From: Berberis thunbergii | Taxonomy: Eukaryota; Streptophyta; Magnoliopsida; Ranunculales; Berberidaceae | Direction: 5' to 3' | Length of the DNA: 64,000 nt | NCBI GenBank assembly: GCA_003290165.1 | Contig: QNQO01000537.1 | Location: forward strand, 558,001-622,000 | Shown: positions 44,540 to 54,963 of the stretch, in pieces | How the letters are laid out: every line of letters starts with the position of its first letter | How positions within the stretch are numbered: the first letter of the stretch is position 1 | Notes under the pieces: generated by a model | What the model saw: only the letters and a program-made list of their open reading frames with translations | Databases searched by the model: none | What the model was told of the DNA's origin: nothing | Position numbers and translations under genes: made by a program

Positions 44540-46306
44540 TCACCTATAAAGGGTGAAGGAATCGTATACCAACAACCTGAAAAGTTGAGGATCAGTCCAC
44601 TCAAAAATAGCAACCACATGCGACACAAGATATGTTTGCACATCCCAAAAGTTGCAAGGACACCATCTAAAATCATATAGAAATGGTAAAGAAGCTCGCA
44701 TTCCTTGGAAGTCAATAGGGATCTTAAACATGAATAGGTCGCAAGTAGTGATATGCAACAAATGATCCTCCCTTACTCCTAAAATGGAACATCCTAAGTC
44801 TGGTTCCAAATCAGAAGATTGGATAATTTCGACATCAGGATGGTGAAAATTGAAATCATCTCTTACAAACAATGGATCCATATAGGTAGCATCAGTGAAT
44901 ATGAAAGGGATGGAAAGTGGTATGTCTATAAATATATCGGGTGGTACAGGTTCATCGTAACAAAATGGATTACACCAAGATGATGAGTTAGACGACGCAA
45001 CAACACCCCCAAACCTAGAATTAGCACTACCTATGGCATGTAGTCTCTCATTAAATATATCTCCCGACTTCTTTGGGACAACCTGTTTTGAATTCAATGT
45101 AGATGGAATAATAACAGGCAAAGTATCATCAGTACCTGAAGACGCATACCTGAGGGTGTCAGGTAATTGTTTAAGGTCAAGCTCAGGTGGCTCAACTGAT
45201 GGGACTAGTTTTGACTCACTGAGTGGAAGATGTTCCACTTTAGACTTCCATTTATAACTAGGATCCACAATGGGGATTGAGTCAAGCAAATCATTGACTT
45301 CCCTAATGGAATCATCAACATCAAAGTATAAACTAGAATGAGTCAAACAAGCCTCTAAATGGTCATGTGTATCATAAAAACAGTCAAGGGGAGACTCTAA
45401 TAAAGAATGTTCACAGTTTGAATCTATGCATGAGTCACTAGGAAGACATATGTCGAGTGGGTCTTCATGAAAATGTGGGGAAAGGAATGGGTCAGGAAGC
45501 AATGTAGTTTCAATCACATTATCCGCAAAAACATCATCTGACTCGGATTCCCATGTATTACCAGTTATGAATTGACCCTCTGGATTTTGAATAGAGTGAG
45601 TAGGAACTCTTCCTGACTCACTTTTAGATAGCGCCCCAATAGTATGATCCACAACTATCTCAAGTCTTTGAGTCGTGACTATCAACTCAGATATGTCCTT
45701 AGAATTTTGATCAATTATACTTGCTGAGCGCTGCAAATACTGATTAATCGTTTCCTCTAAACTTGATGTGTTGGATGGAGGAACTTGGTTATGGTGGGGC
45801 ATGACATGATTAAGGTATTGAGGAGCTTGAGAGAAAATATGTCCTCCTTGGTGTGAGTGATGAGCCCAAGAGAGATTTTGATTATTGGCAAAACCAGGGC
45901 TGCAATAGTTGAACTTTGAATTATAACCAGGTAGCCAATTAGCATTAAAAGAATGGATTTGCTCAGCGAAATATTCTGGATAATCATATTGCAAATCACA
46001 ATCAGCTGTAGAATGACTAGGACTCGAACATGCAACGCAACCCTCAAATGAAACATTACTGGGAGGTAGGGGTTGAGTCAAATTCATAAGTGCATCTAAT
46101 TTCTGAGTCATCGTCATAAGAGTTGTTTCAAGCTTCGAGGTAGAAGGGGAGAAGTAATCATTAAAGTCTTTATCCTCATTAGAAGGGGAGAGGAAGTCAG
46201 GATAATATGCGGAACCTGAGTTGTGATAATCTGAATATGGAGCATAATCAGGTTGTCGCATGGCATTAAATGCATTCCTGCGAGATGGATAATTATTGCG
46301 GTTCAT
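44540..46306 (-). CDS. Athila-2 588-residue gag-derived protein of unknown function
   Basis: One intact frame opens with MNRNNYPSRRNAFNAMRQPD, directly after an A-rich leader. Residues about 90-105 contain CVACSSPSHSTADC, a CX2CX4HX4C knuckle as in Athila gag. About residue 245 is an NPEGQF block, comparable with NPKGRF in Athila-1. The middle is long and acidic with no recognised domain (rich in D, S, P). About residues 380-415 read PPELDLKQLPDTLRYASSG and LPVIIPSTLNSKQ, which is the linker just before RT in Athila polyproteins. RT does not follow. The last ~170 residues are unlike anything I know. No aspartic-protease motif was seen. The lack of stops in 1.77 kb, against decay elsewhere in the window, suggests recent or continuing selection on the family. 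Confidence 0.75.
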   Translation of the reverse strand: MNRNNYPSRRNAFNAMRQPDYAPYSDYHNSGSAYYPDFLSPSNEDKDFNDYFSPSTSKLETTLMTMTQKLDALMNLTQPLPPSNVSFEGCVACSSPSHSTADCDLQYDYPEYFAEQIHSFNANWLPGYNSKFNYCSPGFANNQNLSWAHHSHQGGHIFSQAPQYLNHVMPHHNQVPPSNTSSLEETINQYLQRSASIIDQNSKDISELIVTTQRLEIVVDHTIGALSKSESGRVPTHSIQNPEGQFITGNTWESESDDVFADNVIETTLLPDPFLSPHFHEDPLDICLPSDSCIDSNCEHSLLESPLDCFYDTHDHLEACLTHSSLYFDVDDSIREVNDLLDSIPIVDPSYKWKSKVEHLPLSESKLVPSVEPPELDLKQLPDTLRYASSGTDDTLPVIIPSTLNSKQVVPKKSGDIFNERLHAIGSANSRFGGVVASSNSSSWCNPFCYDEPVPPDIFIDIPLSIPFIFTDATYMDPLFVRDDFNFHHPDVEIIQSSDLEPDLGCSILGVREDHLLHITTCDLFMFKIPIDFQGMRASLPFLYDFRWCPCNFWDVQTYLVSHVVAIFEWTDPQLFRLLVYDSFTLYR

Positions 46307-47324
46307 TTTTTTTTATTTATTTTTTTATTAAAATTATGCAAGCCTAACCTATATATGAAGATAACCTAACTCTAAAAAAATTAAAATGGTAAAACCTAAT
46401 CAGGACCTATATGATGCGCAAATAAGATGAATGGAAAACGACCCTAGATAAGTACCTAGCAATACAATCATTCAGATTGCCTTCGGGTACTACGCAGCTA
46501 ATAGTTATAGCCCCACGAAGTGTCGAGGTTTCTACGAAGCAAATTAATCTCATGAGAAACTAATTTACTAGGTAGCGGCTGTAACGTCTGGTAATCCCTA
46601 CAAGCACTCTTTGTTTTTTTACCTATGTTTGTTACTAATCAAGGGCTGAAATCCATTTTAATTAGCCTATCCGCGGGAAAGAGCACGGAGTTTCCCAACA
46701 TCAAAAATATCTTGAAATCTAATTGCTCCTACCTCCTTTTCTACCTTCAGTTTAAAGTGTAATGCCAGTTTCAGAACTATTCCAAGATTGGATATGTTCC
46801 TTCACTTGACCACTTTAAACTTTCAAGTTTCAAAAGAAGGGTCCTATGAGCGTCTTGTCCTAATTTATCTTGCTACAAATTTTAATAGTGAGGGCTTAGG
46901 TCCCTAACCCTAAAATAGATGGTGGTTAACCTATCCGCCGGAGAGAGCACGGAATTTTACAGCATCATAAATATCCTCAATCTATTCAAATTTGCATGCA
47001 ATTCTAGCCAAAAACAAAACAAGCAAAACACACAGTAATCCACTCAGAAACCGCGTGCAGATGCGGTGGGAAGAAGTTACCTCCGGCGTGAACCTCTCTT
47101 GGGTTACTTGCGACGCCGGGTAGAAGTCGAGTTGACGTCGATCAGAGGCACCGTCCACCTGACAGCTCGCCAACTTCTGAGAGTGTTCACGCGATAGCAA
47201 CCTGTAAACAATTCAAACCCTGTGTGTGTGTGTTTTTTTTGTTTTGTTTTTGTTTTTGTTTTTTTTTTTTTTTTTTTTTCTATGCAACCTGTACTATATG
47301 CTTCCTACCTGTTAATACCTGCAA

Positions 47325-47411
<87 letters not shown>

Positions 47412-47572
47412 AAACTTCTAAGACTTAAAAGAAATAACTAAATATATACATAAGCCTATCCTAAAAGCAAAAGCAATCTATATTTGACCTAATTTTTTTT
47501 AATTAATTTTATTTTTATCCTAAACTACAAATTAGTGAAAATAAACTATTGAATTCAATTACACCGTTACAG
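46307..47572 (-). other. Athila-2 leader with internal repeats
   Basis: Non-coding. A ~55-bp block (CTATCCGCSGGAAAGAGCAC-like) occurs twice, near 46667 and 46930. A simple-sequence cluster follows: T-rich 47229-47279, A20 at 47323-47342 and (TA)n at 47342-47409. Confidence 0.6.
47342..47409. repeat. (TA)n microsatellite in Athila-2
   Basis: About 34 TA units directly after 20 A residues, inside the Athila-2 leader. Confidence 0.95.
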
Positions 47573-47590
47573 TCCCCGGCAACGGCGCCA
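47573..47590 (-). promoter_or_regulatory. Athila-2 primer-binding site (tRNA-Asp)
   Basis: Minus strand TGGCGCCGTTGCCGGGGA, identical to that of Athila-1, lies 6 bases after the 5' LTR. Confidence 0.9.
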
Positions 47591-47596
47591 AAAACT

Positions 47597-49377
47597 TGAT
47601 GCAAATTTAACTAACCTAAATAAATAGGTTAATTTAACCTAATTTTAATAACTGCAAGTGCACAGTGTCTAACTGGTAGACAAAGGCAAGTACAGGTCGA
47701 TCCCACAAGGACTGTGGTTGCAATTAAATTTCAGGGTTTATTTAAACTAATTTAACATCAATTAAAATATCTAAACTAAAAATCAAATTAAAAACAAAAT
47801 AAAAAGTTTTAAAGAATATGAGACGGGAAACCAAGACATTGAATCCACCACAGGTTCTTTGAGATTTGTGTGATAAAAAATATTGTTTTCAAGATTTAAC
47901 ATGATTAACCTAAAGATTAATCTAAGTTCACAATTGATTTTAGCAAAGGTATAAACCCCTAGCATTGCGTGTCTTCTTACGACACACACAATCACAGGTT
48001 TATTTTAATTAATCCTAAACCCCTAGCATTGCGTGTCTTCTTACGGCACACACAATCACAGATTCAAATTAATTGATTAAATCAGGCTTTTTGAATTTCA
48101 ACAAAGAGTACTTCTAACTACCGACTAGTCTAGATAATTAATCAGGATGTAATCGGTGCAAGAAAATTATTGAAAATCATAAATCAAATGTGTTTAACGT
48201 TCAAGCATAAAGAAAATATAAATTTAAATACACAAACTCTAGGAAATCCCGTGGTTTCATCGTAGCCTTGGCGAATGATTTAGCTGATCATGGTGGCGGT
48301 GGTCATCTCCTCGTAATGTGGTACGTCGCAACTCATATCTGCACGAACGCGAATCCCGAGGAAAGGGAAGCTACAGGCACAGTGGTGGCTCTTAGGAAAC
48401 TCGGGGGTGCCAATAATAGCCACCCCTTTCTCTCCCGATTTGAACAGAGAGGAGGCGGGAAACCCGGCGGGAAACGCGCAAAGCGCTGTTGCGATAGAGA
48501 CCGGAGAATCCGGTGATGGTCAGGGCGTGCAGGTGTGCGTCAGGACGTTGGATGGCGGATGGGAAGACGGTGGGAATGTCCGGCGTGTTTCCAGGGGGCG
48601 CGGTGAAGTTCTGTTGCGAGGAGCTTGCTGCTGTTCGATTCTAGCGGTGGTTGCTGGCGTTGCAGCTGACGACGAAGAGAGAGAGACAGTGAGAAATAGA
48701 GAGGGAAACAGGAAGGAGGGCCGAAACAGGGGCGGTGAGGCGGAACAGAGTCGCGATGCGGCTCTGTTTCGCTGCATGGTTGTGGTGGCTCTGTCGCGGC
48801 GGTTCAATCTGTTCTGTCCTCCTTGTTGGTGGCCGTGAGGGATGGGGACAGGGAGAGGGACAAGGACGGTGATGGAGGAGGCTCTGACGCGAAACAGGGT
48901 TGTCACTCCCCTGTTTCGTGGTGGTGGCGGTGTTCGCACGGTGGTGGCGGTGTTGGACGGTGGCGAGGTGAGGTGGTGATGGCGGGATTATCGCACTGCC
49001 GGCTCTCCTATCGAGCGAGGATTGCCGACAGGGTGGATTGGTGTGGTGGCTGGAAAAGAGAGGAGGGGAGTTAAATAGGGTTTTCCTATTATCTTGGGCT
49101 TGGGTTTTTAGGTTAGCATTTTGGGTTTGGGCTTAGGTTAAGTTAGGTGGACCTAGGTTTATTAGGGTTAGGTTTAGATATGTGTCCCTCTACTTTGTAC
49201 CACCACTAGAATCGACCAATTGTCATTCCTTAAATTGTCGCCTTAATATCATTTCATCGTTAACGCTCAAATTCCTGTCAAGACATGAAAACGAAATAAT
49301 TATTATAAATTATAATAATCGAAACACCAACATATATAAATTAAGGGATATATTATGTAATAATTACGTGAATATCA
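47597..49377 (-). repeat. Athila-2 5' LTR
   Basis: 1781 bp, matching 40516-42343, with the same 64-bp duplication (47954 and 48018) and GC-rich part. It has extra CCCGGCGGGAAA near 48464 and lacks two segments present in the other LTR. Confidence 0.94.
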
Positions 49378-49614
49378 GGAGGCTTCTAGAAAATACTACA
49401 CAAATCTGTATAAGGGTGTTCTAGACTCATCCATGCTAGAACACTCTAGAGAAAGTTAAGCTAGAATGTCCAAGAGCACTCTAGAACCTTCCGGAGGCAT
49501 CTCGAAAAGCTTGTTGCTCCATCGGGCCTTTACGGGCCTACTGCCAACGTCCATATGATGCTTTGGATGCCTTGTTGCCTTGGTGAGGGATATTTTGAGA
49601 GATGGCTCGTGACA
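49378..49614 (-). repeat. Chromovirus 3' LTR, proximal segment
   Basis: Matches 54727-54963. It begins at the second GGAGG copy and ends CTCGTGACA at the polypurine tract side. Confidence 0.92.
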
Positions 49615-49626
49615 TTCTCCCCCACC
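49615..49626 (-). promoter_or_regulatory. Chromovirus polypurine tract
   Basis: Minus strand GGTGGGGGAGAA directly before the 3' LTR start TGTCACG. Confidence 0.8.
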
Positions 49627-50558
49627 CAAGTCCTTGACGACCCCGTCAAGACCGTGCCTCGAACTCTGCGATCTTGCCCTGGAATTGCCATAGGTCACCC
49701 TCTTTCTCCCATGAGGCCTCACTATTCAGTAGTCCCTTCCACCGAATGAGATACTCATTATAGCTTGGCACACCCCTCCGTCAGATGAGCCTCTTTGCCT
49801 CGATGCTCTCGATCAAAGGAAGCCACGACCGCGGTTGGTGCCCGATGTGACTCGCCCCTCGTTGGATATTCTTTATCACTATGGTAGGGCTTGAGCATGC
49901 TCACATGGAACACCGGATGAATCTTGAGTTTGGGCGGCAACTCAAGCTTGTAAGAAACTCTCCCGACCTTCCGTAGGAAGGGAAATGGCTCCTCGTACTT
50001 CTGCACTAGTCCCTTGTGCACCGAGCGGAAGACCTTGAACTGTTGTGGCAGCAACTTGACCATGATCATCTCGCCCATTTGGAACTCGAAAGGGCGTCTA
50101 TGCTTGTCTGCCCACTTCTTCATCTTCTTAGACGCCTTGTCCAAGTACGCCTTCGTTATATCAAGCTGCTCATGCCACCCTCGTGCAAGCTTGTACGCAG
50201 CGGGGCTGCTACCCGTGTAGCCCGACGCAACGGCTTGTGGAGCCAAGGGCTGCTGGCCCATGACGATCTCGAACGGACTTTGTTGCGTCGATGCAAACCG
50301 CTGCAAGTTGAATGAGAATTGAGCCACATCCATCAACTTGGCCCAATCCTTCTGGTTGGCACCCACAAAGTGCCTCAAGTATAACTCCAACAAGGCATTC
50401 ACCCTCTCTGTTTGCCCATCGCTTTGCGGGTGAAAGCTTGTTGAGAAGTGTAGACCCGAACCCAAGAGCTTGAATAACTCCGTCCAGAATTTTGTTGTGA
50501 ACCTTGGGTCCCGATCACTTATGATGCTCCGAGGCAAGCCCCAATACTTCACCACATG
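49627..50558 (-). pseudogene. Chromovirus integrase C-terminal half and chromodomain
   Basis: The frame from 50555 gives WGLPRSIISDRDPRFTTKFW (second catalytic Asp) and SFHPQSDGQTERVNALLELY (Glu). The C-terminal GPY-like part follows, with PFPFLRKVGRVSYKLELPP and IHPVFHVSMLKPYH. After about residue 245 the frame shifts. In another frame GVPSYNEYLIRWKGLLNSEA and SWEKEGDLWQFQGKI (49755-49650) is a chromodomain (WKG, SWE). Chromodomains steer integration into heterochromatin. A TGA lies just before this part in its own frame. Confidence 0.88.
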
Positions 50559-51497
50559 CTAAAAGAACAACTTGGGGGCTTGCTCGGTCGTGCAATCGCG
50601 TGGGGCAGGTATGAAAGTCCCATACTTGGAAAAGCGATCGACCACGACCATAATAGAGCCATACCCATCAGACTTGGGCAAGGCCGATATGAAATCCATC
50701 GATACACTCTCCCATGGCCTTTCCGAAATCGGCAAAGGCTGCAATAGTCCTGCCGGTACACGTTGCTCTATCTTGTCTTGTTGGCACACAAGACAAGTCT
50801 TCACATAGGCCTCGATATCGTCCCGCATATGAGGCCAATAGTAGTCCACCTCCAAAAGTGTCAATGTCCGCTGCATTCCCGGATGGCCAGCCCACATTGA
50901 GTCGTGACACTCCTTCATGATGTCTCGCCTAAGATTATCCCACTTAGGCACATAAATGCAACGACCGACGGTGTAGAACACCCCATTCTCTACCCAAAAC
51001 CGTCGAGTTTTCCCCTCCTTGGCCATCTCCATGAGTCCCTTGGCCAAGGGGTCTTGAGAAGTCCCCTCCTTGATCCGATCAAGAAGGTTGCTAGCGGCGC
51101 TGCTTGCGCTAGCAAGCATGGCCTTTCGGCTGAGAGCATCAGCAACAACATTAACTTTGCCCGGCTTGTACTCCATGACATAATCGAACTCCGCTAAGAA
51201 ATCTTGCCACCGAGCTTGCTTGGGGCTGATCTTCTTCTGATTTTGAAAATAACTCGTAGCCACATTGTCGGTCATGATGGTAAACTGACTCCCAAGCAAA
51301 TAGTGCCTCCAAGTCCGCAAGCAATGAATGATGGCTGTCATCTCCTTGTCATGCACCAGATACCGTCTTTCGGTATCATTGAGCTTGCGAGACTCATAGG
51401 CTATGGGATGTCCCTCTTGCATAAGCACCCCTCCGATGGCAAAATCTGATGCATCGGTGTGAAGTTCGAACGACTTAGCATAATCGGGCAAGGCCAA
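50559..51497 (-). pseudogene. Chromovirus RNase H and integrase N-terminal half
   Basis: The frame begins with the RNase H region (FELHTDASDFAIGGVLMQEG, HDKEMTAIIHCLRTWRHYL, FDYVMEYKPGKVNVVADALS). It continues with the integrase zinc finger (HPGMQRTLTLLEVDYYWP, CLVCQQDK) and the first catalytic Asp (WESVSMDFISALPKSDG, codon near 50695). It ends at TAG 50561-50559 in the text KLFF*HVVKYWG; CAG was likely there before. The frame resumes directly after that stop. Confidence 0.9.
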
Positions 51498-52683
51498 GAC
51501 AGGTTCCTTGGTGACTGCCCTTCTTCAAATCATCGAACGCTTCTTGGCATTTCTCACTCCAATGCCACTGCACCTTCTTCTTCAGCAAGTCGGTCAGTGG
51601 GGCTGCTCTCGCCGAGTAGCTCAAAATGAATCTCCGATAATAATTGGCCAGCCCAAGGAAAGAACGTAGCTCCGAAACGTTCTTGGGTGGCTCCCATTCA
51701 TTGATGGCTTGCACTTTGTCCCGTTCCATCATGATTTTTCCAGCCTTGATGCGATGCCCCAAGAAAGACACCTCGTCTTAGGCGAACGAGCACTTTTCCA
51801 ATTTCACGTACAGCTCGCTCTCCCGCAATGCATGGAAAACCTGTCGCAAGTGATGCACATGTTCTTCCAAGTTGTCGCTATACACGACGATATCGTCTAG
51901 ATAGACGACTACAAATTTATCCAAGAAAGGTTGAAAGATTATGTTCATTAAAGTGCAGAAAGTAACCGGGGCATTGGTGAGACCAAAAGGAATCACCAAG
52001 AACTCATAAGACCCATAGCGAGTGACGCATGCCGTCTTTGGCTCATCTCCTTTGGCTATGCGCACTTGCCAATACCCCGATCGGAGATCCAGTTTAGAAA
52101 AGTACCTGACTTTACCGAGCCTATCGAAAAGATCGGCAACCAAAGGAATTGGATACTTGTTCTTGATGGTTACTTTGTTAAGTGCTCGGTAATCGATGCA
52201 CATATGCAAGGACCCATCGTGCTTGCGTTGGAACAATACTGGTGCACCGAATGGGGCCTTGGATGGCCGAATGAACCCCGCGTCCAGCAGCTCCTTGAGT
52301 TGCTTGCGTAGCTCTTCCAACTCTGGCGGTGCCATCCGATAAGGCGCCATGGCTGGAGGCCTAGCCCCTGGCTCCAGCTCGATCATATGATCGACTTCCC
52401 TTCTTGGAGGAAGTCTCTTGGGTAGCTCTGGAGGCATGACATCTTTGTACTCTTTCAAAACCGCAGCTACCTCCTTCGGAACCTCGCTGGGTTGAGGTCC
52501 ATCTTCGATCAACGTGGCCACAAATGTTGTTTGCCCCTTTTGCACGCCTTTCTTCATTTGAATGGCTGACAACATCTTGGCCTCCACGATCTCCCGAGTG
52601 ACAGGGACATAGCATGTTTCTCGATCCTTTGCAATAGTCATCGACCCGTCCCTTTCTAATGTCCATGGCTTCACCGTATCCAT
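51498..52683 (-). pseudogene. Chromovirus reverse transcriptase
   Basis: Two frames (52683-51778 and 51771-51490) cover the RT. Motifs include [71 protein letters not shown] and the catalytic [13 protein letters not shown] (YLDD codons 51903-51892). The thumb follows with SFLGHRIKAGKI and LANYYRRFI. A TAA at 51780-51778 splits FA and DEVSFLGH, and the frame changes near 51500 before RNase H. Confidence 0.9.
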
Positions 52684-54290
52684 GAACTACATGCCCAGCA
52701 CCAATGAGAAGTTGTCCATCGTGACGATAGTCAGGTCCACCGTCCCCTTTCATTCACCCAAATGAAGGGAGACGCCTCGTGCTACACCATGGATAGGCAC
52801 CGGTGCTGTGTTGACGGTCTTCAAGGTGCTTGGCTCCTTGGTGTACTACACGCCCAGCCTTGTTGCCTCCTTCAAAGCAACAAAGTTGTGTGTTGTACCC
52901 GTGTCGACGAGTGCCTTTGAAGCCTTGCCATTTACCTTGGCTTCCACAAACACAATAGCGAATTTCTTCAAACGGGGCAGCGTACTTACCTTAGCCACGT
53001 TGCTTTGTTTCACCGTAGCCTTGACGCTGCTTAGCAAGCGCAAAGTCCCCATTTGTGCCTCGTATCCCGATGATTTCCCGGACGATCCACTCTTGTCAGC
53101 GATCATCACATTGAGCTTCTGTCGCTGTGGGCACTCCCTAGCCCAGTGTGGCCCTCCGCACAAGAAGCAGTTGCGGTTTTTCACCTTGCTATCCGAGAAG
53201 GACTGCTTGGCTTTGTCCTTCTTTTCAAACTGCCTGCCACCGCTGCTACTGCTGCTTTTTTCGGTGGGTTTTGCTCCCCCACCTTTTCCCTTGCTACCGC
53301 CGCCACTCTTGCTATCGCCCTTGTGGCTTTTCGAATCAGCCTTGTATTTGAACAAGGATTCGGCAACTGTGATGGCCTCCGCAAGTGACTCAACATTGCG
53401 TCTCTTTAACTCTTGCTCAGCCCATCGTTGTAGTCCATCCATGAAGTAGACGAGCTGAGTCTTCTCCGGCATGTCCGAGACTTCAAGCATAAGAGAAGTG
53501 AACTGCTTGACGTACTCTTTGATCGACCTCGTATGCTTCAGTCCACGCAGCCTCTTCATAGCAAATTCCTCCGCATTCTCCGGATAGAATTGCCGCTTGA
53601 AATCTGCCTTGAACTCGTCCCAAGTCTTAAGCGAGCAAAGACCCTTCTTGATATCCGACTCACGCCTCCTCCACCAAAGGATGACATCATCACCCAAGTA
53701 CATGGTGACGGTAGTGATCTTGGACTCATCGTCGTCCAAGCGCATCGCGTTGAAATATTTTTAACACTCCATAGGAAGTTGTCAAGCTCCCTAGCATCGT
53801 GCTTCCCATGGTACCTTGGCGGCTCAGGCACCTTCATCCTTGGTCCCTCTCGTACAGTAGCACTACCTGCCACAACCGCCTTGCATAGGTTGACGTCCGA
53901 TTGCAATGACTCAACCTGCTCCCGGATGGCTTGGAGCTGCCTCATCAGCGTGTCCTTGAGCTGGCCCATCTCGTTGCGCATGGCATCCGCAACTTGGTTG
54001 ACGAGAAGTTGAGTCTCGTCCTTGGCTTCCACAGTGCCAAGCTCAAGGTCATGGACGCGGCTATCGAGTTGCTCGATATCCATAGTGACGCTAGCCAACG
54101 TCCCATTGAAGGACTCAACCTTCTGTTCCATCTCCCCGACGCTGTCTTGGAGATCGCCCACGGTCAGCTCCACCTTGGCCATACGATCCTCAAGCATGCT
54201 GGTCCGACTAGTCTTTCTTCCAGTCTCCTCGATCACGGACCCTCCAACAACACTCTCTTTATTTCCCGACATGATCAGATTGCACCGCAC
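52684..54290 (-). pseudogene. Chromovirus gag and protease
   Basis: Gag starts at 54264 (MSGNKESVVGGSV) or 54290. It has a long coiled coil (RMAKVELTVGDLQDSVGEM to LQAIREQVESLQSDVN) and PPRYHGKHDARELDNFLWSV. One extra A in a run near 53757 then shifts the frame. From 53745 the capsid part continues (WWRRRESDIKKGLCSLKTWD, FKRQFYPENAEEFAMKRL), then the knuckle CFLCGGPHWARECPQ (CX2CX4HX4C), then the protease ALVDTGTTHNFVALKEA (Asp near 52903). A TAG at 52848-52846 ends the frame, and another TAG at 52689-52687 and a TGA lie before RT. Confidence 0.9.
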
Positions 54291-54357
54291 CTAACCTTCG
54301 TACACACAGCAGCTAGCACAATGCAACTTCAGCAAAACCGCCCCTACGATCGTCGCT

Positions 54358-54369
54358 GCTCTGATACCA
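54358..54369 (-). promoter_or_regulatory. Chromovirus primer-binding site (initiator tRNA-Met)
   Basis: Minus strand TGGTATCAGAGC, two bases after the 5' LTR. Confidence 0.92.
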
Positions 54370-54371
54370 CG

Positions 54372-54963
54372 TGTCACGTGCTGACCTTTTTCCCTTGGAT
54401 AACACGCTGCCCACTAGCGTCACACTCCCGTCGAACTAACTAGTCAAGACACTTCGATGCTTGGCTAATGCTAAGTGATGCTACGGAAGCTTAAGTGAGG
54501 AAAATGCTAAGGCACAAGTGTTTAGGCTTTTTGAAAGAAAGCTTTGTATTGCTTGAGAGAGTTGTACAAGTGTTTCTATATGTTATGTACAAATGAATGC
54601 CAAGGCCTATTTATAAGCCCTTAAAGTCCTAGAGGCTTCTAGCCTAGAACCTTCCACAATCCCCTTCAAAGGAGTATTCTCTATGCATTTAGAAAGTTCC
54701 CACATCCAAAGGAACCAGAAATACAAGGAGGCTTCTAGAAAATACTACACAAATCTGTACAAGGGTGTTCTAGACTCATCCATGCTAGAACACTCTAGAG
54801 AAATTTAAGCTAGAATGTCCAAGAGCACTCTAGAATCTTCCGGAGGCATCTCGAAAAGCTTGCTGCTCTATCGGGCCTTTACGGGCCTACTGCCAACGTC
54901 CATATGATGCTTTGAATGCCTTGTTACCTTGGTGAGGGATATTTTGAGAGATGGCTCGTGACA
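54372..54963 (-). repeat. Chromovirus 5' LTR
   Basis: 592 bp, TGTCACGAGCC to CAGCACGTGACA on the minus strand. Matches the split copy at 40154-40515 plus 49378-49614. A TATA-like CTTATAAATAGG lies at about 54620-54609. Confidence 0.94.

Larger units (their letters stand above)
40516..49377 (-). mobile_element. Athila-like element without RT, with a 588-residue ORF (Athila-2)
   Basis: Flanked by GGAGG (40511-40515 and 49378-49382) inside the chromovirus LTR. On the minus strand: 5' LTR 49377-47597, tRNA-Asp primer site, leader, one long ORF (46306-44540), non-coding region with conserved hairpins, polypurine tract, 3' LTR 42343-40516. No RT, RNase H or integrase is present. LTRs differ by a few percent plus several indels, so it is older than Athila-1. 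Confidence 0.94.
40154..54963 (-). mobile_element. Ty3/gypsy chromovirus, host of Athila-2
   Basis: On the minus strand: 5' LTR 54963-54372, tRNA-Met primer site, gag, protease, RT, RNase H, integrase, chromodomain, polypurine tract (49626-49615), 3' LTR 49614-40154. The 3' LTR is split at 49378/40515 by Athila-2. LTRs begin TGTCACGAGCC and end CAGCACGTGACA. The flanks share ACAT (40150-40153 and 54964-54967). LTR copies differ at several percent of positions. All pol genes are present but carry stops and frameshifts, so it is an old autonomous-type copy. Confidence 0.92.

Noticed and set aside
47222..47428. Two overlapping 65-68-codon frames
   Set aside because: They are translations of homopolymers and the (TA)n microsatellite.
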